64,000 nucleotides of DNA, taken from NCBI GenBank assembly GCA_964437365.1, contig CAYTGM010000006.1:1-64000 (forward strand), given 5' to 3'. The position numbers and the translations under genes are program-made. Source of the stretch: CAYTGM01 sp964437365 (GTDB lineage: Bacteria; Sumerlaeota; Sumerlaeia; SLMS01). This document shows positions 1-7,769 of this stretch, piece after piece (position 1 is the stretch's first letter; every line of letters begins with the position of its first letter). The notes under the pieces were generated by a model, which saw only the letters and a list, made by a program, of their open reading frames with translations, made no database searches and was not told where the DNA came from.

Positions 1-24
1 GTAACAAAAAGGCAGCATTACAAT

Positions 25-56
25 TGTTTCAAATACCTCGTTCTGGGACAGCCTCG
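25..56 (-). repeat. Partial copy of the 21241 hairpin repeat
   Basis: Read on the minus strand, these 32 bases match 21241-21272 at 27 positions, including CGAGGCTGTCCC and GGTATTTGA. In this copy the inner stem is lost because the CAAATA arm is changed. It lies near the window edge, so its full extent cannot be judged. Confidence 0.5.
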
Positions 57-309
57 CCGATTCGGCGTAGTTGCCTCAAAGGATGTCGGAACGTTGAGAC
101 TTCAGTAGGAAACCGATGGATTCCCCCTCCAGTAAAACCGGGCGAGCGCGCCGATGTGTGAAAAGCCTTCCCTATCTGATTAATTTCCAAATCGCGCTTA
201 GGTGAAGGGGAATGCAGCCAAATGCGACGAAACGGCGGTCGCTCATCCCAGGGAAAGTTCCTCTTCTTCCCTCCTCGGTAAAAATTCGCTTCCAACCCCC
301 TTTAGGGAC

Positions 310-357
310 GATGCCGGAGCGATGCCGGAGCGATCCAGGTCCGATGGCGATCGGACC
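310..357. repeat. Short tandem repeat followed by a hairpin
   Basis: The unit GATGCCGGAGC occurs twice in tandem (310-320, 321-331). It is followed at 338-357 by GGTCCGAT-GGCG-ATCGGACC, a perfect 8-bp stem with a four-base loop. GATCC at 332 and GGATC at 370 could close a further outer stem. There is no T-tract on either side, so it does not look like an intrinsic terminator. Confidence 0.5.
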
Positions 358-508
358 GAGATAGGTCCAGGATCGCCGCGGCATCATCTATATCGCTCTA
401 ATGGCTTTATCTCCTCAGGAAGAAGAGTGCGATCAATGAAAAGTGAGAGGCATGATGCGTCATCAGTCCTATACTTAATGAAACCAAAGAAATCCGAGGA
501 TTGCCTCC

Positions 509-880
509 ATGAAGTTCGTTCTTTTCGTTCTATTTGCTGTCTCGGGAATCACGATCGGACTCTATTGTCTCAACCAGTATGAACCATCCGCAGCGAAGAG
601 TGTAGCAGCCATGACGCCGAAAGAGCGTCTTGATGTGATTGCGAAGGGTCATGGGGGCGTCCTTATGCAGTATCTGGATCAGGGCGGAGGTAACCTGATG
701 GTAACGATTACGCAGGATCGGTCGAACCCGAAGGATTCAGGTCCGTTAACTATTAATCAGGCGGTCGAGGCGGGGATAGTTCGCCACGACTGGCAGCTGA
801 CGAAATCCGGATCCAGCGATGATAACTTCAATGGCCCTCAGGAGTGGTGGCAGTATCATGTGTTTCTAGCGAAGAATTAG
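509..880 (+). CDS. Small exported or membrane-anchored protein, unknown function
   Basis: This 123-residue protein begins with one hydrophobic segment (about residues 2-22), which would act as a signal anchor or uncleaved signal. The remainder is polar, with an AMTPKERLDVIAKGHGG stretch near residue 35 and a Trp-rich end (QEWWQYHVF). The domain is not recognised. The start ATG follows a GAGGATTG ribosome-binding region. The gene is convergent with hscB, 13 bases away, and its stop codon TAG falls inside a 13-base sequence identical to the end of a repeat element (877-889). It could be a small lipoprotein-like factor, but no lipobox is seen. Confidence 0.7.
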   Translation: MKFVLFVLFAVSGITIGLYCLNQYEPSAAKSVAAMTPKERLDVIAKGHGGVLMQYLDQGGGNLMVTITQDRSNPKDSGPLTINQAVEAGIVRHDWQLTKSGSSDDNFNGPQEWWQYHVFLAKN

Positions 881-893
881 AGTGATCTTATCG

Positions 894-1532
894 TTACTTT
901 AAGTTTCGATAGACGGTTCGCAGATAATTATTCTGGTCCAGAGCTAGACGGATTTTTCCATAGATCTCTTTCAGTTCAGAACCTTCTTCTGCTAGTTTGT
1001 CATGCTCTTGGAAGAGTTTCTGGAGAGATTCTACTATTTTTTCACGCTCTTCTTTCACCATTTTGCGATACTCGGCGACCTCTTTTTCGGCTTTTTCCAG
1101 TTTTTCAGAATCGGAGGAAAGACGTGCCTGTTTGAGATGCTCCCCTGCCTCTTGGATTTCAAAGATTTCTTCCAGCAAGGTTGGGGGAATCGCCTGCTTA
1201 TTTGATTGTATATCCAGATCTGACAGTCCCATCAGATATTCAGCTCGAAGCTGATCATTTCTTAATGTCTTATAGGCGTTATTAAAGAGGGACGACTTCT
1301 TCAGACTTTCCTTCTGCGCCTCTTCACCCTGGGCGGCATAGTAATCAGGGTGCGCTTTTCTAGCCATCTTCAGGAAGGCGTTGCGAAGAGAATCCTGGTC
1401 GATACAAAGACGATACGGCAGTGCATATACCTGGTAATAATCCAGCTTTCGGGTAGGGATGAGTTGAATATTCTCACCTTCGCCTTTGAAGTGAACCTCT
1501 TCGATTTTGGACTCGTCTGGTTTCACGAGCAT
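894..1532 (-). CDS. hscB: HscB-type J-domain co-chaperone
   Basis: This is the co-chaperone that delivers IscU with its nascent Fe-S cluster to a dedicated Hsp70 (HscA) in the cytoplasm. An N-terminal J domain (about residues 25-95) carries the diagnostic HPD in KAHPDYYAAQ and a FNNAYKTLRND segment. The C-terminal half is a charged three-helix region typical of the HscB IscU-binding domain. The protein has about 212 residues, somewhat longer than E. coli HscB at about 171, with an extra N-terminal stretch. The start at 1532 is preferred over 1547 because GGGAGA lies seven bases upstream of it, while the earlier ATG has no ribosome-binding site. It is the last gene of the isc operon. No HscA gene is present in the window. 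Confidence 0.88.
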   Translation of the reverse strand: MLVKPDESKIEEVHFKGEGENIQLIPTRKLDYYQVYALPYRLCIDQDSLRNAFLKMARKAHPDYYAAQGEEAQKESLKKSSLFNNAYKTLRNDQLRAEYLMGLSDLDIQSNKQAIPPTLLEEIFEIQEAGEHLKQARLSSDSEKLEKAEKEVAEYRKMVKEEREKIVESLQKLFQEHDKLAEEGSELKEIYGKIRLALDQNNYLRTVYRNLK

Positions 1533-1584
1533 CACTGATTCTCCCATTTTAACATTTTAGTAAGAGTCATCCAGACATGAAACA

Positions 1585-1613
1585 GGGCGATGACTGTTGG
1601 TGAGTCACCGCCC
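1585..1613 (-). other. RNA hairpin between iscA and hscB
   Basis: On the minus-strand transcript the arms GGGCGGUGACU and AGUCAUCGCCC form an 11-bp stem with a seven-base loop and one G-U pair. The same position would be an A-C mismatch on the plus strand, so the structure fits the operon mRNA. No U-tract follows. It may be a processing or partial attenuation site that sets hscB levels below iscSUA. Confidence 0.5.
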
Positions 1614-1644
1614 GTGATAGAGCAAGTTTGAGGAATGAACAATT

Positions 1645-1968
1645 CTAAGCCGAGAACGAAGTTCCACAGGAGCAGCTACGTGAAGCATTTGGATTCACAA
1701 ACTTGAAGCCTCCTGTCAGGAGTTCATTTGAGAAATCAAGCTGAAGACCATTTAAGAACAGGTAGCTTTTGGGATCGATAAAGATCGGAACTCCGTCTAT
1801 ATCGAATACCTGGTCGTTATCTCCTGGCTTCTCATCAAATGCGAGGGTGTAGCTGAGGCCTGAACATCCACCTCCGGTGACTCCGACGCGGAGTCCCCAG
1901 TTTTCTTTTTTTTCCTGTTTCAGCAGTCGTTTAACTTCTTCGATAGCTGGATCAGTCAATTCGATCAT
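1645..1968 (-). CDS. iscA: IscA/HesB-family A-type Fe-S carrier
   Basis: This 107-residue A-type carrier binds iron or a [2Fe-2S]/[4Fe-4S] cluster and passes it to apo-proteins. The three family cysteines are visible: Cys35 in GGGCSGLSY, and Cys99 and Cys101 in the C-terminal SCSCGTSF motif. The length equals the usual 105-110 residues. It lies 30 bases downstream of iscU in the same operon and is separated from hscB by a gap holding an RNA hairpin. The start is preceded by GGGAAG. IscA and the paralogue ErpA cannot be separated by sequence alone, and operon position favours IscA. Confidence 0.93.
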   Translation of the reverse strand: MIELTDPAIEEVKRLLKQEKKENWGLRVGVTGGGCSGLSYTLAFDEKPGDNDQVFDIDGVPIFIDPKSYLFLNGLQLDFSNELLTGGFKFVNPNASRSCSCGTSFSA

Positions 1969-1998
1969 GCAGACATCACTTCCCTTCAGAGTCTTGCT

Positions 1999-2409
1999 TT
2001 AGTGAGCGGCGAGTTTCTCAGGGACATCTTTTTCGTTCTTTTCAAGATAATCCTTAATCGCTGCTTTGATAGCATCTTCAGCGAGTACAGAACAGTGAAT
2101 CTTAATGGGGGGAAGATTCAGTTCTTCAACGATCGCTGTATTTTTAATTTCCATGGCCTGCTCTACACTTTTTCCCTTTAGCCACTCTGTTGCAAGCGAG
2201 CTGGAGGCAATCGCAGAACCACAACCAAATGTTTTGAACTTGGCATCCGTGATATTACCTTCGGCATCTACCTGGATTTGCAGCTTCATAACGTCGCCAC
2301 ATTCGGGAGCGCCGACAAGTCCAGTACCAACGTTTTGAGCTTCTTTATCGAAAGACCCAACATTTCTTGGGTTGTTATAGTGATCTAACACTTTGTCACT
2401 GTAAGCCAT
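1999..2409 (-). CDS. iscU: Iron-sulfur cluster scaffold IscU
   Basis: IscU is the scaffold on which IscS-derived sulfur and iron are assembled into a cluster. The 136-residue protein has the three ligand cysteines, Cys37 (APECGD, with the adjacent Asp39), Cys63 (FGCGSAIA) and Cys106 (KIHCSVLAED). The LPPIK motif at 99-103 is the docking site for the HscA chaperone. The ATG follows AGGAG at eight bases. It sits between iscS and iscA in one operon. The presence of LPPIK with hscB implies a working HscA elsewhere in the genome. Confidence 0.96.
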   Translation of the reverse strand: MAYSDKVLDHYNNPRNVGSFDKEAQNVGTGLVGAPECGDVMKLQIQVDAEGNITDAKFKTFGCGSAIASSSLATEWLKGKSVEQAMEIKNTAIVEELNLPPIKIHCSVLAEDAIKAAIKDYLEKNEKDVPEKLAAH

Positions 2410-2464
2410 TGAAAAATCTCCTGTTTCAGTTTAGATTATGTGCAAGTGAGGTAATTTTCTTCTA

Positions 2465-3685
2465 TTAATGATGAGCCCATTCAACTTTGCTGATATCGAC
2501 ACCCTGCTGATGCATTTCGAAGAGGGGTGACATCTTGCGAAGATGTTCAACAACAGAGGTGAGTTTATCAACCACGTAATCAACCTCTTCCTTTGTGCTA
2601 TCTCTACCGAGTCCGAATCGTAGTGAACTATGAGCAAGCTCATCTCCGATTCCAAGGCTCTTTAAGACGTAGCTTGGTTCAAGGCTGGCACTGGTACAGG
2701 CTGAGCCGGAACTGACAGCGACATCACTGATACCCATCAGAAGCGATTCGCCTTCGACAAACGAGAACGATACATTGAGTGAGTGAGGAAGCTTGTGCTC
2801 TGGATGACCGTTTTCAACAATCTCTGGAATGTTATCGAAGAGACGTCTTCTGAGGTAGTCACGGAGCTCGCGAAGGCGCTTACCTTCCGACTCCATTTCT
2901 TCCATGCATAGCTCCACTGCTTTACCGAGACCTACGATGCCGGGAACGTTCAATGTACCTGAACGCATACCTCTTTCATGTCCGCCACCATCAATCTGAG
3001 GCGTAACACGTACTCTTGGTTTTCTACGGCGTACATAAAGAATGCCGACGCCGTTCGGTCCGTATATTTTATGACCTGACATTGAGAGCAGGTGGATGTT
3101 ATCTTCTTTTACGTCGACAGGAATCTTTCCAACGGTTTGTGTGGCATCAGTGTGGAAGTATATACCCTTTTCCTGACAGATGGCACCGATTTCACGGATG
3201 GGCTGGATAACACCAATCTCGTTGTTCGCGTGCATGATGGTTACGAGAATAGTTTTATCTGTGATAGCATCTTTCAGTTGATCGAGATCTATGAGGCCAT
3301 CTTCTTTAACTGGCAACCAGGTAACGTCGTAGCCCTGACGCTCCAGTCGCTTGCAAGGGTCGATGACCGCCTTATGCTCGGTAACACATGTAATAATGTG
3401 ATTACCTTTTTCTTTATACATCTCAGCGATGCCTTTGATCGCCAGGTTGTTGGACTCGGTTGAACCACTGGTAAAGACGATTTCTTTTGAATCGGCGTTA
3501 ATTGCCTTAGCAATTACCTTACGGGCATTTTCAACGGCTTCTTCTGCTTCCCATCCGAAACTGTGGTTTCTGGAGGCAGCGTTGCCGAAAGTATCAGTAA
3601 AGTAGGGAATCATTGCATCGACCACGCGCGGATCGCATCGGGTGGTTGCGTGGTTATCCATGTAAATGGGGAGCTTGAGGCCCAT
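2465..3685 (-). CDS. iscS: Cysteine desulfurase IscS
   Basis: This PLP enzyme converts cysteine to alanine and transfers persulfide sulfur to IscU and to tRNA thiolation. The 406-residue protein shows the N-terminal YMDNHATT motif, the PLP-binding histidine region (TEHKAV), the Schiff-base Lys206 in SMSGHKIYGP, and the mobile-loop catalytic Cys330 in SSGSACTS, which identifies class I (IscS/NifS) rather than SufS. The C-terminal tail ending in WAHH resembles the IscU-binding end of IscS. It opens the iscSUA-hscB operon. GGAG lies nine bases before the ATG. No iscR regulator precedes it; the upstream 155 bases hold no recognised gene. Confidence 0.96.
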   Translation of the reverse strand: MGLKLPIYMDNHATTRCDPRVVDAMIPYFTDTFGNAASRNHSFGWEAEEAVENARKVIAKAINADSKEIVFTSGSTESNNLAIKGIAEMYKEKGNHIITCVTEHKAVIDPCKRLERQGYDVTWLPVKEDGLIDLDQLKDAITDKTILVTIMHANNEIGVIQPIREIGAICQEKGIYFHTDATQTVGKIPVDVKEDNIHLLSMSGHKIYGPNGVGILYVRRRKPRVRVTPQIDGGGHERGMRSGTLNVPGIVGLGKAVELCMEEMESEGKRLRELRDYLRRRLFDNIPEIVENGHPEHKLPHSLNVSFSFVEGESLLMGISDVAVSSGSACTSASLEPSYVLKSLGIGDELAHSSLRFGLGRDSTKEEVDYVVDKLTSVVEHLRKMSPLFEMHQQGVDISKVEWAHH

Positions 3686-3840
3686 ATGTTTTATCTCCTG
3701 TGATTCGATATGCTCGACTTTCGTTTATTTTATGGACATGGATATTCCCAACCAAAGTCGATTCTAATGTCTAGGGAAGCGAATAGCATACCGACGGCCA
3801 AAAAGGATGGAGCAAGCAGGAAGTTCGGGACTCCGGCAGA

Positions 3841-4449
3841 TTAACCACGTGATTGAATTAAAAGTATAATCGGGCAATAATTCAACCCAAGAGCATCTTG
3901 AATGAAAAGCTCTCGAGCAACCGTATCGATCACAAGTTCAGAGGGCTCTCTTCCTAATTTGCAGGATATTCGAGCGTAAACCTCCCGATAAAGAAGAATC
4001 ATCCGAGCTTCATGCTCCACAGAACTATGGGGATGGGTACGACTTTTAATTAACTCTACGAGTGAGTGAAGGGTTGAAGAAGGAATCAGAACCGTTTCAA
4101 ACTCAGAATCGTCTGACGAAAGACCCTCATTTCCAATCACTTGAGTCTGTTCAATGAAACGTAATTCGACCCCCATCAGATTCAGAAGATTTTCAGCTTT
4201 TGCGGCTTTAGTCATTCGCTCACGATCAGTTATCCCCGCAAGATCGCGAAAAAGCTCTTCCTGCTTTGTCTTTATGGCCTGTGATCGCTTACGTGCTTTT
4301 CGGGCAACTTTTGCCGAGTGGTTAGGAGGCAATGATGTGGCTTCGTCACTAACCTGATCAATGTAGCGATCTACCAGTTCCTCCACTGACTCGCTTAGTA
4401 AAGAAGGGGAGGGGGATAAGTTATCTTGCTTGGATTGTTCCAGACTCAA
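3841..4449 (-). CDS. Unknown protein coupled to an AAC(3)-like gene
   Basis: This 202-residue protein is not recognised. It lacks signal or membrane segments. A basic stretch at about 45-65 (KVARKARKRSQAIKTKQ) and mostly helical, charged composition suggest a soluble helical protein, perhaps nucleic-acid binding, although no motif proves it. Its start overlaps the end of the upstream acetyltransferase-like gene by four bases, which indicates translational coupling and a shared transcript. Confidence 0.65.
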   Translation of the reverse strand: MSLEQSKQDNLSPSPSLLSESVEELVDRYIDQVSDEATSLPPNHSAKVARKARKRSQAIKTKQEELFRDLAGITDRERMTKAAKAENLLNLMGVELRFIEQTQVIGNEGLSSDDSEFETVLIPSSTLHSLVELIKSRTHPHSSVEHEARMILLYREVYARISCKLGREPSELVIDTVARELFIQDALGLNYCPIILLIQSRG

Positions 4450-5297
4450 TGGGATTCGCCTCTCGCAAGCTGTGTTTCCATAAAGGCAAGACGGCGCTGG
4501 GTGATGACCGATGGGCTATGATGGTCAAGAAGTGCTGTAGGATTGTCTTGAAGAAGGGATACGACACGGTCACAGAGCTGTCTAGAGTTCATGATCTGGC
4601 TGGTTGCGTCACCAATCTTACAGGTTTGTGAAAGTCCCTCACTCAGTAATAGCTCATCAAGCACTTCGAATCCCTCTGAAGAGCCAGGCATCTCATCGAT
4701 GGAACAACAGGTGGGCTTTCTGGATTCTGGATCGTAATACCACGCTTCTTCAGTTTTCGCTCCCTCACTGAACATGACCTTCAGGTAGGGAGATTGAGCA
4801 AGTGACTCGGCGAGATGAACCGTAGAGTTCCTGCTCTGCCCCACTCCCATCAAGAGAATCTTCCCATCAAGCTTTCGCACTGTGTCGAGGGGTGACCCTA
4901 TTCCGAGAGGAGAATATTCCAGAGGGCCCGATACAATATCGCTCGCATAGCGACCATAAGCAGCGACGCTGTGGGTGGGATGATTGGTTCTTTCAACACC
5001 TGAAGTTCTTCGAAAGACTTCTGTAAGGAGGCCAACTCGGCTTGGGGTATATCGAGCATCAAAGACTGGCTGATTCCAAACCTTCAGACTGAAGGTAAAA
5101 GTGGGCATGACCAGAGTTCCCTGCTCGCCGATCACGTCTTTGAAGGCATTGATTAATTCTCTGATACCTCCAAGGATCCAACCAACACTTCTCAAAGAGG
5201 AATGGACAAGGACGGTATCGCCCTGTTTCAAGCCTGCCTGGCACAGGTGGTTCGTCAGGTCTATTTTGGAGTACGTCTTTCGCTGATGCAGGTTCAT
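4446..5297 (-). CDS. Aminoglycoside N(3)-acetyltransferase-family protein
   Basis: This 283-residue protein belongs to the AAC(3)/YokD antibiotic N-acetyltransferase fold, which uses acetyl-CoA. Family marks include GDTVLVHSSLRSVGWI near residue 26, GTLVMPTFTFS near 60, RTNHPTHSVAAYG (NHPTHS at 105-110) with the conserved histidines, and GKILLMGVGQSRNSTVHLAE near 145. Many chromosomal members act on other amines or take part in antibiotic or cell-surface biosynthesis, so resistance should not be assumed. It is the first gene of a pair with an overlapping unknown gene. A repeat element lies upstream at 5389-5554. Confidence 0.85.
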   Translation of the reverse strand: MNLHQRKTYSKIDLTNHLCQAGLKQGDTVLVHSSLRSVGWILGGIRELINAFKDVIGEQGTLVMPTFTFSLKVWNQPVFDARYTPSRVGLLTEVFRRTSGVERTNHPTHSVAAYGRYASDIVSGPLEYSPLGIGSPLDTVRKLDGKILLMGVGQSRNSTVHLAESLAQSPYLKVMFSEGAKTEEAWYYDPESRKPTCCSIDEMPGSSEGFEVLDELLLSEGLSQTCKIGDATSQIMNSRQLCDRVVSLLQDNPTALLDHHSPSVITQRRLAFMETQLARGESH

Positions 5298-5388
5298 GGC
5301 AGAACGCCTTTAGGTTGAAGAAATTAGACATCTATTTGCCGAGTCGATTCAACAGGATAATTACATTGTGCGGGAACTTTATCGAGGT

Positions 5389-5554
5389 TAGAGTCGCATG
5401 CAAAAGTTCTGCTAAGTATATGCTGGGTGCGAGCAGCATACCTGAACGCCGTTAGACCTCGAATCAGCACCATGATGACTGCGATTTCATCCATCCAGAT
5501 TCCTACCATCCTCACCCACCACCTTTCTAACCATTACTCTTGAACCTCACTCCA
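5389..5554 (-). repeat. Dispersed MITE-like element, copy A
   Basis: This is one member of a dispersed family (copies at 21304, 57985 and part at 59891). On the minus strand it starts TGGAGTGAGG and ends GCGACTCTA, the same outer ends as the other full copies, and is 166 bp. The central part GTGCT-ATTCGAGG and GCTCGCACCCAGCATATA is strongly similar to copy C. It has no complete gene. It occupies most of the gap between two divergent genes and so may influence their promoters. Confidence 0.75.
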
Positions 5555-5629
5555 GCTGAAACAGATTTATGACACCAGGAGCGAAGTGAACCATTCACTG
5601 GAGAAATCAAACCATAAGGAGGGGCCAGA

Positions 5630-6901
5630 TTGAAATTTCTTCGTTGGTTAGTCCTGATCATTGCGGTTGTTCTTCTCACGCTCGCTTTATCCATGACGTT
5701 CCTTGTATCCAAGGCAGATTCCTTGCCTGAAGGCCTCGTGGTTTCAGAAATGGAAATCCTGAGCCCTGATGACTTTGATTTCAGTTCAATGAGAGGGACT
5801 GTGCGGAAGTCGATAGACCCTGACCACCGGTATATACCGATCCTTTATAATCAGACAAAGGGAACAACAGCAGTTCAGGGGCTGGGAAAACGTGCCTGGC
5901 CTCACGATGCCTTGGCAATCTATGATCTCAGCACAAGTCGCACATTGCTGAATCTGAAGGTAACTGGAGGTGGCTTCCACACTCCACTTTATGACCACGA
6001 GAATGATCGAATCTACATTTTTCACTTTGGCTATGTCAATAATGTCCGCCAGAGGCTTCGGTCCAGGTGGGGGTTACTGAGTTTTCTACTCGAACCTGGA
6101 TGTGAGACGCGTGTCTATCGTTTGGACCTCGACTCGGGAAACTTTTCAAGAGCAGTGACATATGATTTCTTCTTTATGCCATGGGATATTCATGAGGATG
6201 GAGAAAGTCTATCAGCCTCTGTCTATGCAGATATCTCAGGGACACTTGGGGTTCAGGACTACCCTGATGCACTTTTCTTTCAAGAAATGTCCCAGTTGGC
6301 GATACTGAATGTAGCCAAAGAAAAGGTAAATGAGCATCATCTACTAGGTCTCTCATTTCATTTTTCCACAGACAACCTGCTCTTTGCAGCCCGGAATGGA
6401 AATTCTCTCATTTATGACTTCAAGAAAGGCCGTATAGAACGGATACTGGATCACAAGGGAGGTCTCACCCCAGAATTCCAGCCAGACCCTTTGAATACAG
6501 TCGTGGAAAGTGCACGAAGACTCTACTTAAAGGGACTAGATACAAGTACTGGCAGGAGGAGAGAGATGATCGTTGAACTCGACCTGAGAACTCTCGAATC
6601 TGATGCGATGGAAATACCTCAATTCGAGAGAACACTACCCGCACCTTTAGACCTTCCCAACCTCTATTTTCTTCCGATGAATGACCTTGTACTGATGCCA
6701 AATTCGCTTCCGAGCAAGAAGACTGAGACACTTGTCTATCGATTGAAGACCGGCGAGTTGCTTGAGCGGTTGGAAGGTCGTTACCTGTATTCGGGAGGAG
6801 AATACCTTCTTCATCTGACGCCAGACATAAATGAAGTAATACACCTTGGTGAGTTCCTGGACATTATTGAGCACAAAGAGAAGGAGGGTCTCTCAGATTA
6901 G
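5630..6901 (+). CDS. Membrane-anchored propeller-like protein, unknown
   Basis: This 423-residue protein starts at TTG after a strong AAGGAGGGG site. Residues 4-26 form one transmembrane or signal-anchor helix, and the rest is predicted extracytoplasmic. The body is beta-rich with recurring segments such as ALAIYDLSTSRTLLNLK, TRVYRLDLDSGNFS, NSLIYDFKKGRIERIL, MIVELDLRTLES and TLVYRLKTGELLERL. Their spacing, and the pattern 'value line then summary', resembles WD40/YVTN-type propeller blades. No catalytic motif is seen. It overlaps or abuts the downstream six-helix membrane protein, so the two probably act together. Confidence 0.75.
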   Translation: MKFLRWLVLIIAVVLLTLALSMTFLVSKADSLPEGLVVSEMEILSPDDFDFSSMRGTVRKSIDPDHRYIPILYNQTKGTTAVQGLGKRAWPHDALAIYDLSTSRTLLNLKVTGGGFHTPLYDHENDRIYIFHFGYVNNVRQRLRSRWGLLSFLLEPGCETRVYRLDLDSGNFSRAVTYDFFFMPWDIHEDGESLSASVYADISGTLGVQDYPDALFFQEMSQLAILNVAKEKVNEHHLLGLSFHFSTDNLLFAARNGNSLIYDFKKGRIERILDHKGGLTPEFQPDPLNTVVESARRLYLKGLDTSTGRRREMIVELDLRTLESDAMEIPQFERTLPAPLDLPNLYFLPMNDLVLMPNSLPSKKTETLVYRLKTGELLERLEGRYLYSGGEYLLHLTPDINEVIHLGEFLDIIEHKEKEGLSD

Positions 6902-7763
6902 TCGAAGACTTTCCATCAATTTGCACCCTGTGTTGAAATGGAGACTTGAGAGGAGTCTCAAAGAGCAACTCTATTTGTGCTTGCTTACATTGTTGATTCT
7001 GCTATGCGGAATTCTATCTATCTTCAGACTATACGTTTTTATTCTAGCCAACCAGTATCTTCAAATGTTCCCCGAAGCTTTCCACGAAAGTGAAGTCTAT
7101 AATCACCGCTTGATGGAAGTAAGCGGATCATTGCAGAGGTTTGAATACAGTCAGGAAGCCTTTGAAGTTCTGGCGCAGTTGGGACATCTGGCTGTGGTTT
7201 CGGTCCTCTTCTTCTTTCTCTTCTGCGAGATTCTATTTTGTCCCCTCTTCAGACTGAACCGCTGGAGCCATCCCTGGCGTGAAGAGATGGTCAATACACC
7301 TCTTTCTCCACGTCAGAGATTGCTTTATCTTTCAGATTGGGGGTTTGCAAGAACGGCGATTTCCATCTTCATTGTTTCGCTGTTCTTTTTGCTTCCTTCG
7401 AGAGAGACAGCGCTCCCGCTCCCAGTTGCATCCATGGAATATCTGCCAATTGGTTCAGATATACTTTACTGCGGCGTGTCAATCCTTGGAGTTTTCTTTC
7501 TGTACAGTATTCTTCGGAGTTTACAGCTCATGTTTCTTGTTCACTGGAAACTGACTGCTCATCCTCTTCTCTATCAATGGTTATGCACAGTTGCGGTAAC
7601 GATGATCTTGTTTTGCCTGAATTACATGTTGAGGGTTGGTCTCGATATTCCGAGCAGTGACTATGTCACTATTCAGTGGATGACAATCACCGGAGCTATA
7701 TTGGTGATGACAATTCTGAACGGGCTTGAGGTCGATCGGCTGCGGAATGGAATTGAAGAATAA
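6846..7763 (+). CDS. Six-helix membrane protein, unknown
   Basis: This inner-membrane protein has about six hydrophobic segments (near residues 43-72, 112-133, 172-188, 202-222, 245-262 and 275-295) with no recognised family motif. The start is uncertain. The longest frame begins at TTG 6846 inside the preceding gene. GTG 6930 is possible. An AAGGAGGG site at 6881-6888 is spaced eight bases from an in-frame ATT at 6897. Coupling with the upstream propeller-like gene indicates one operon. The stop lies six bases from the end of the oppositely oriented RNase P RNA. Confidence 0.7.
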   Translation: MVSSWTLLSTKRRRVSQISRRLSINLHPVLKWRLERSLKEQLYLCLLTLLILLCGILSIFRLYVFILANQYLQMFPEAFHESEVYNHRLMEVSGSLQRFEYSQEAFEVLAQLGHLAVVSVLFFFLFCEILFCPLFRLNRWSHPWREEMVNTPLSPRQRLLYLSDWGFARTAISIFIVSLFFLLPSRETALPLPVASMEYLPIGSDILYCGVSILGVFFLYSILRSLQLMFLVHWKLTAHPLLYQWLCTVAVTMILFCLNYMLRVGLDIPSSDYVTIQWMTITGAILVMTILNGLEVDRLRNGIEE

Positions 7764-7769
7764 AAAAGT

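Larger units (their letters stand above)
1..508. other. Gene-poor leading region
   Basis: No convincing gene is visible here. A potential 126-codon reading frame from 202 has serine/arginine-rich, low-complexity content and overlaps the better-supported gene at 509, so it is not accepted. The stretch holds a palindrome CGCCGA-T-TCGGCG at 55-67, a partial inverted copy (25-56) of a sequence found again at 21241, an 11-base unit repeated twice at 310-331, and a perfect 8-bp hairpin at 338-357. A TATACT hexamer at 470-475 lies 33 bases before the next start and may be a -10 element, but no good -35 sits above it. Confidence 0.5.

Noticed and set aside
202..582. 126-codon open frame at the window start
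   Set aside because: Low-complexity Ser/Arg-rich content, no ribosome site, and overlap with the better gene at 509.
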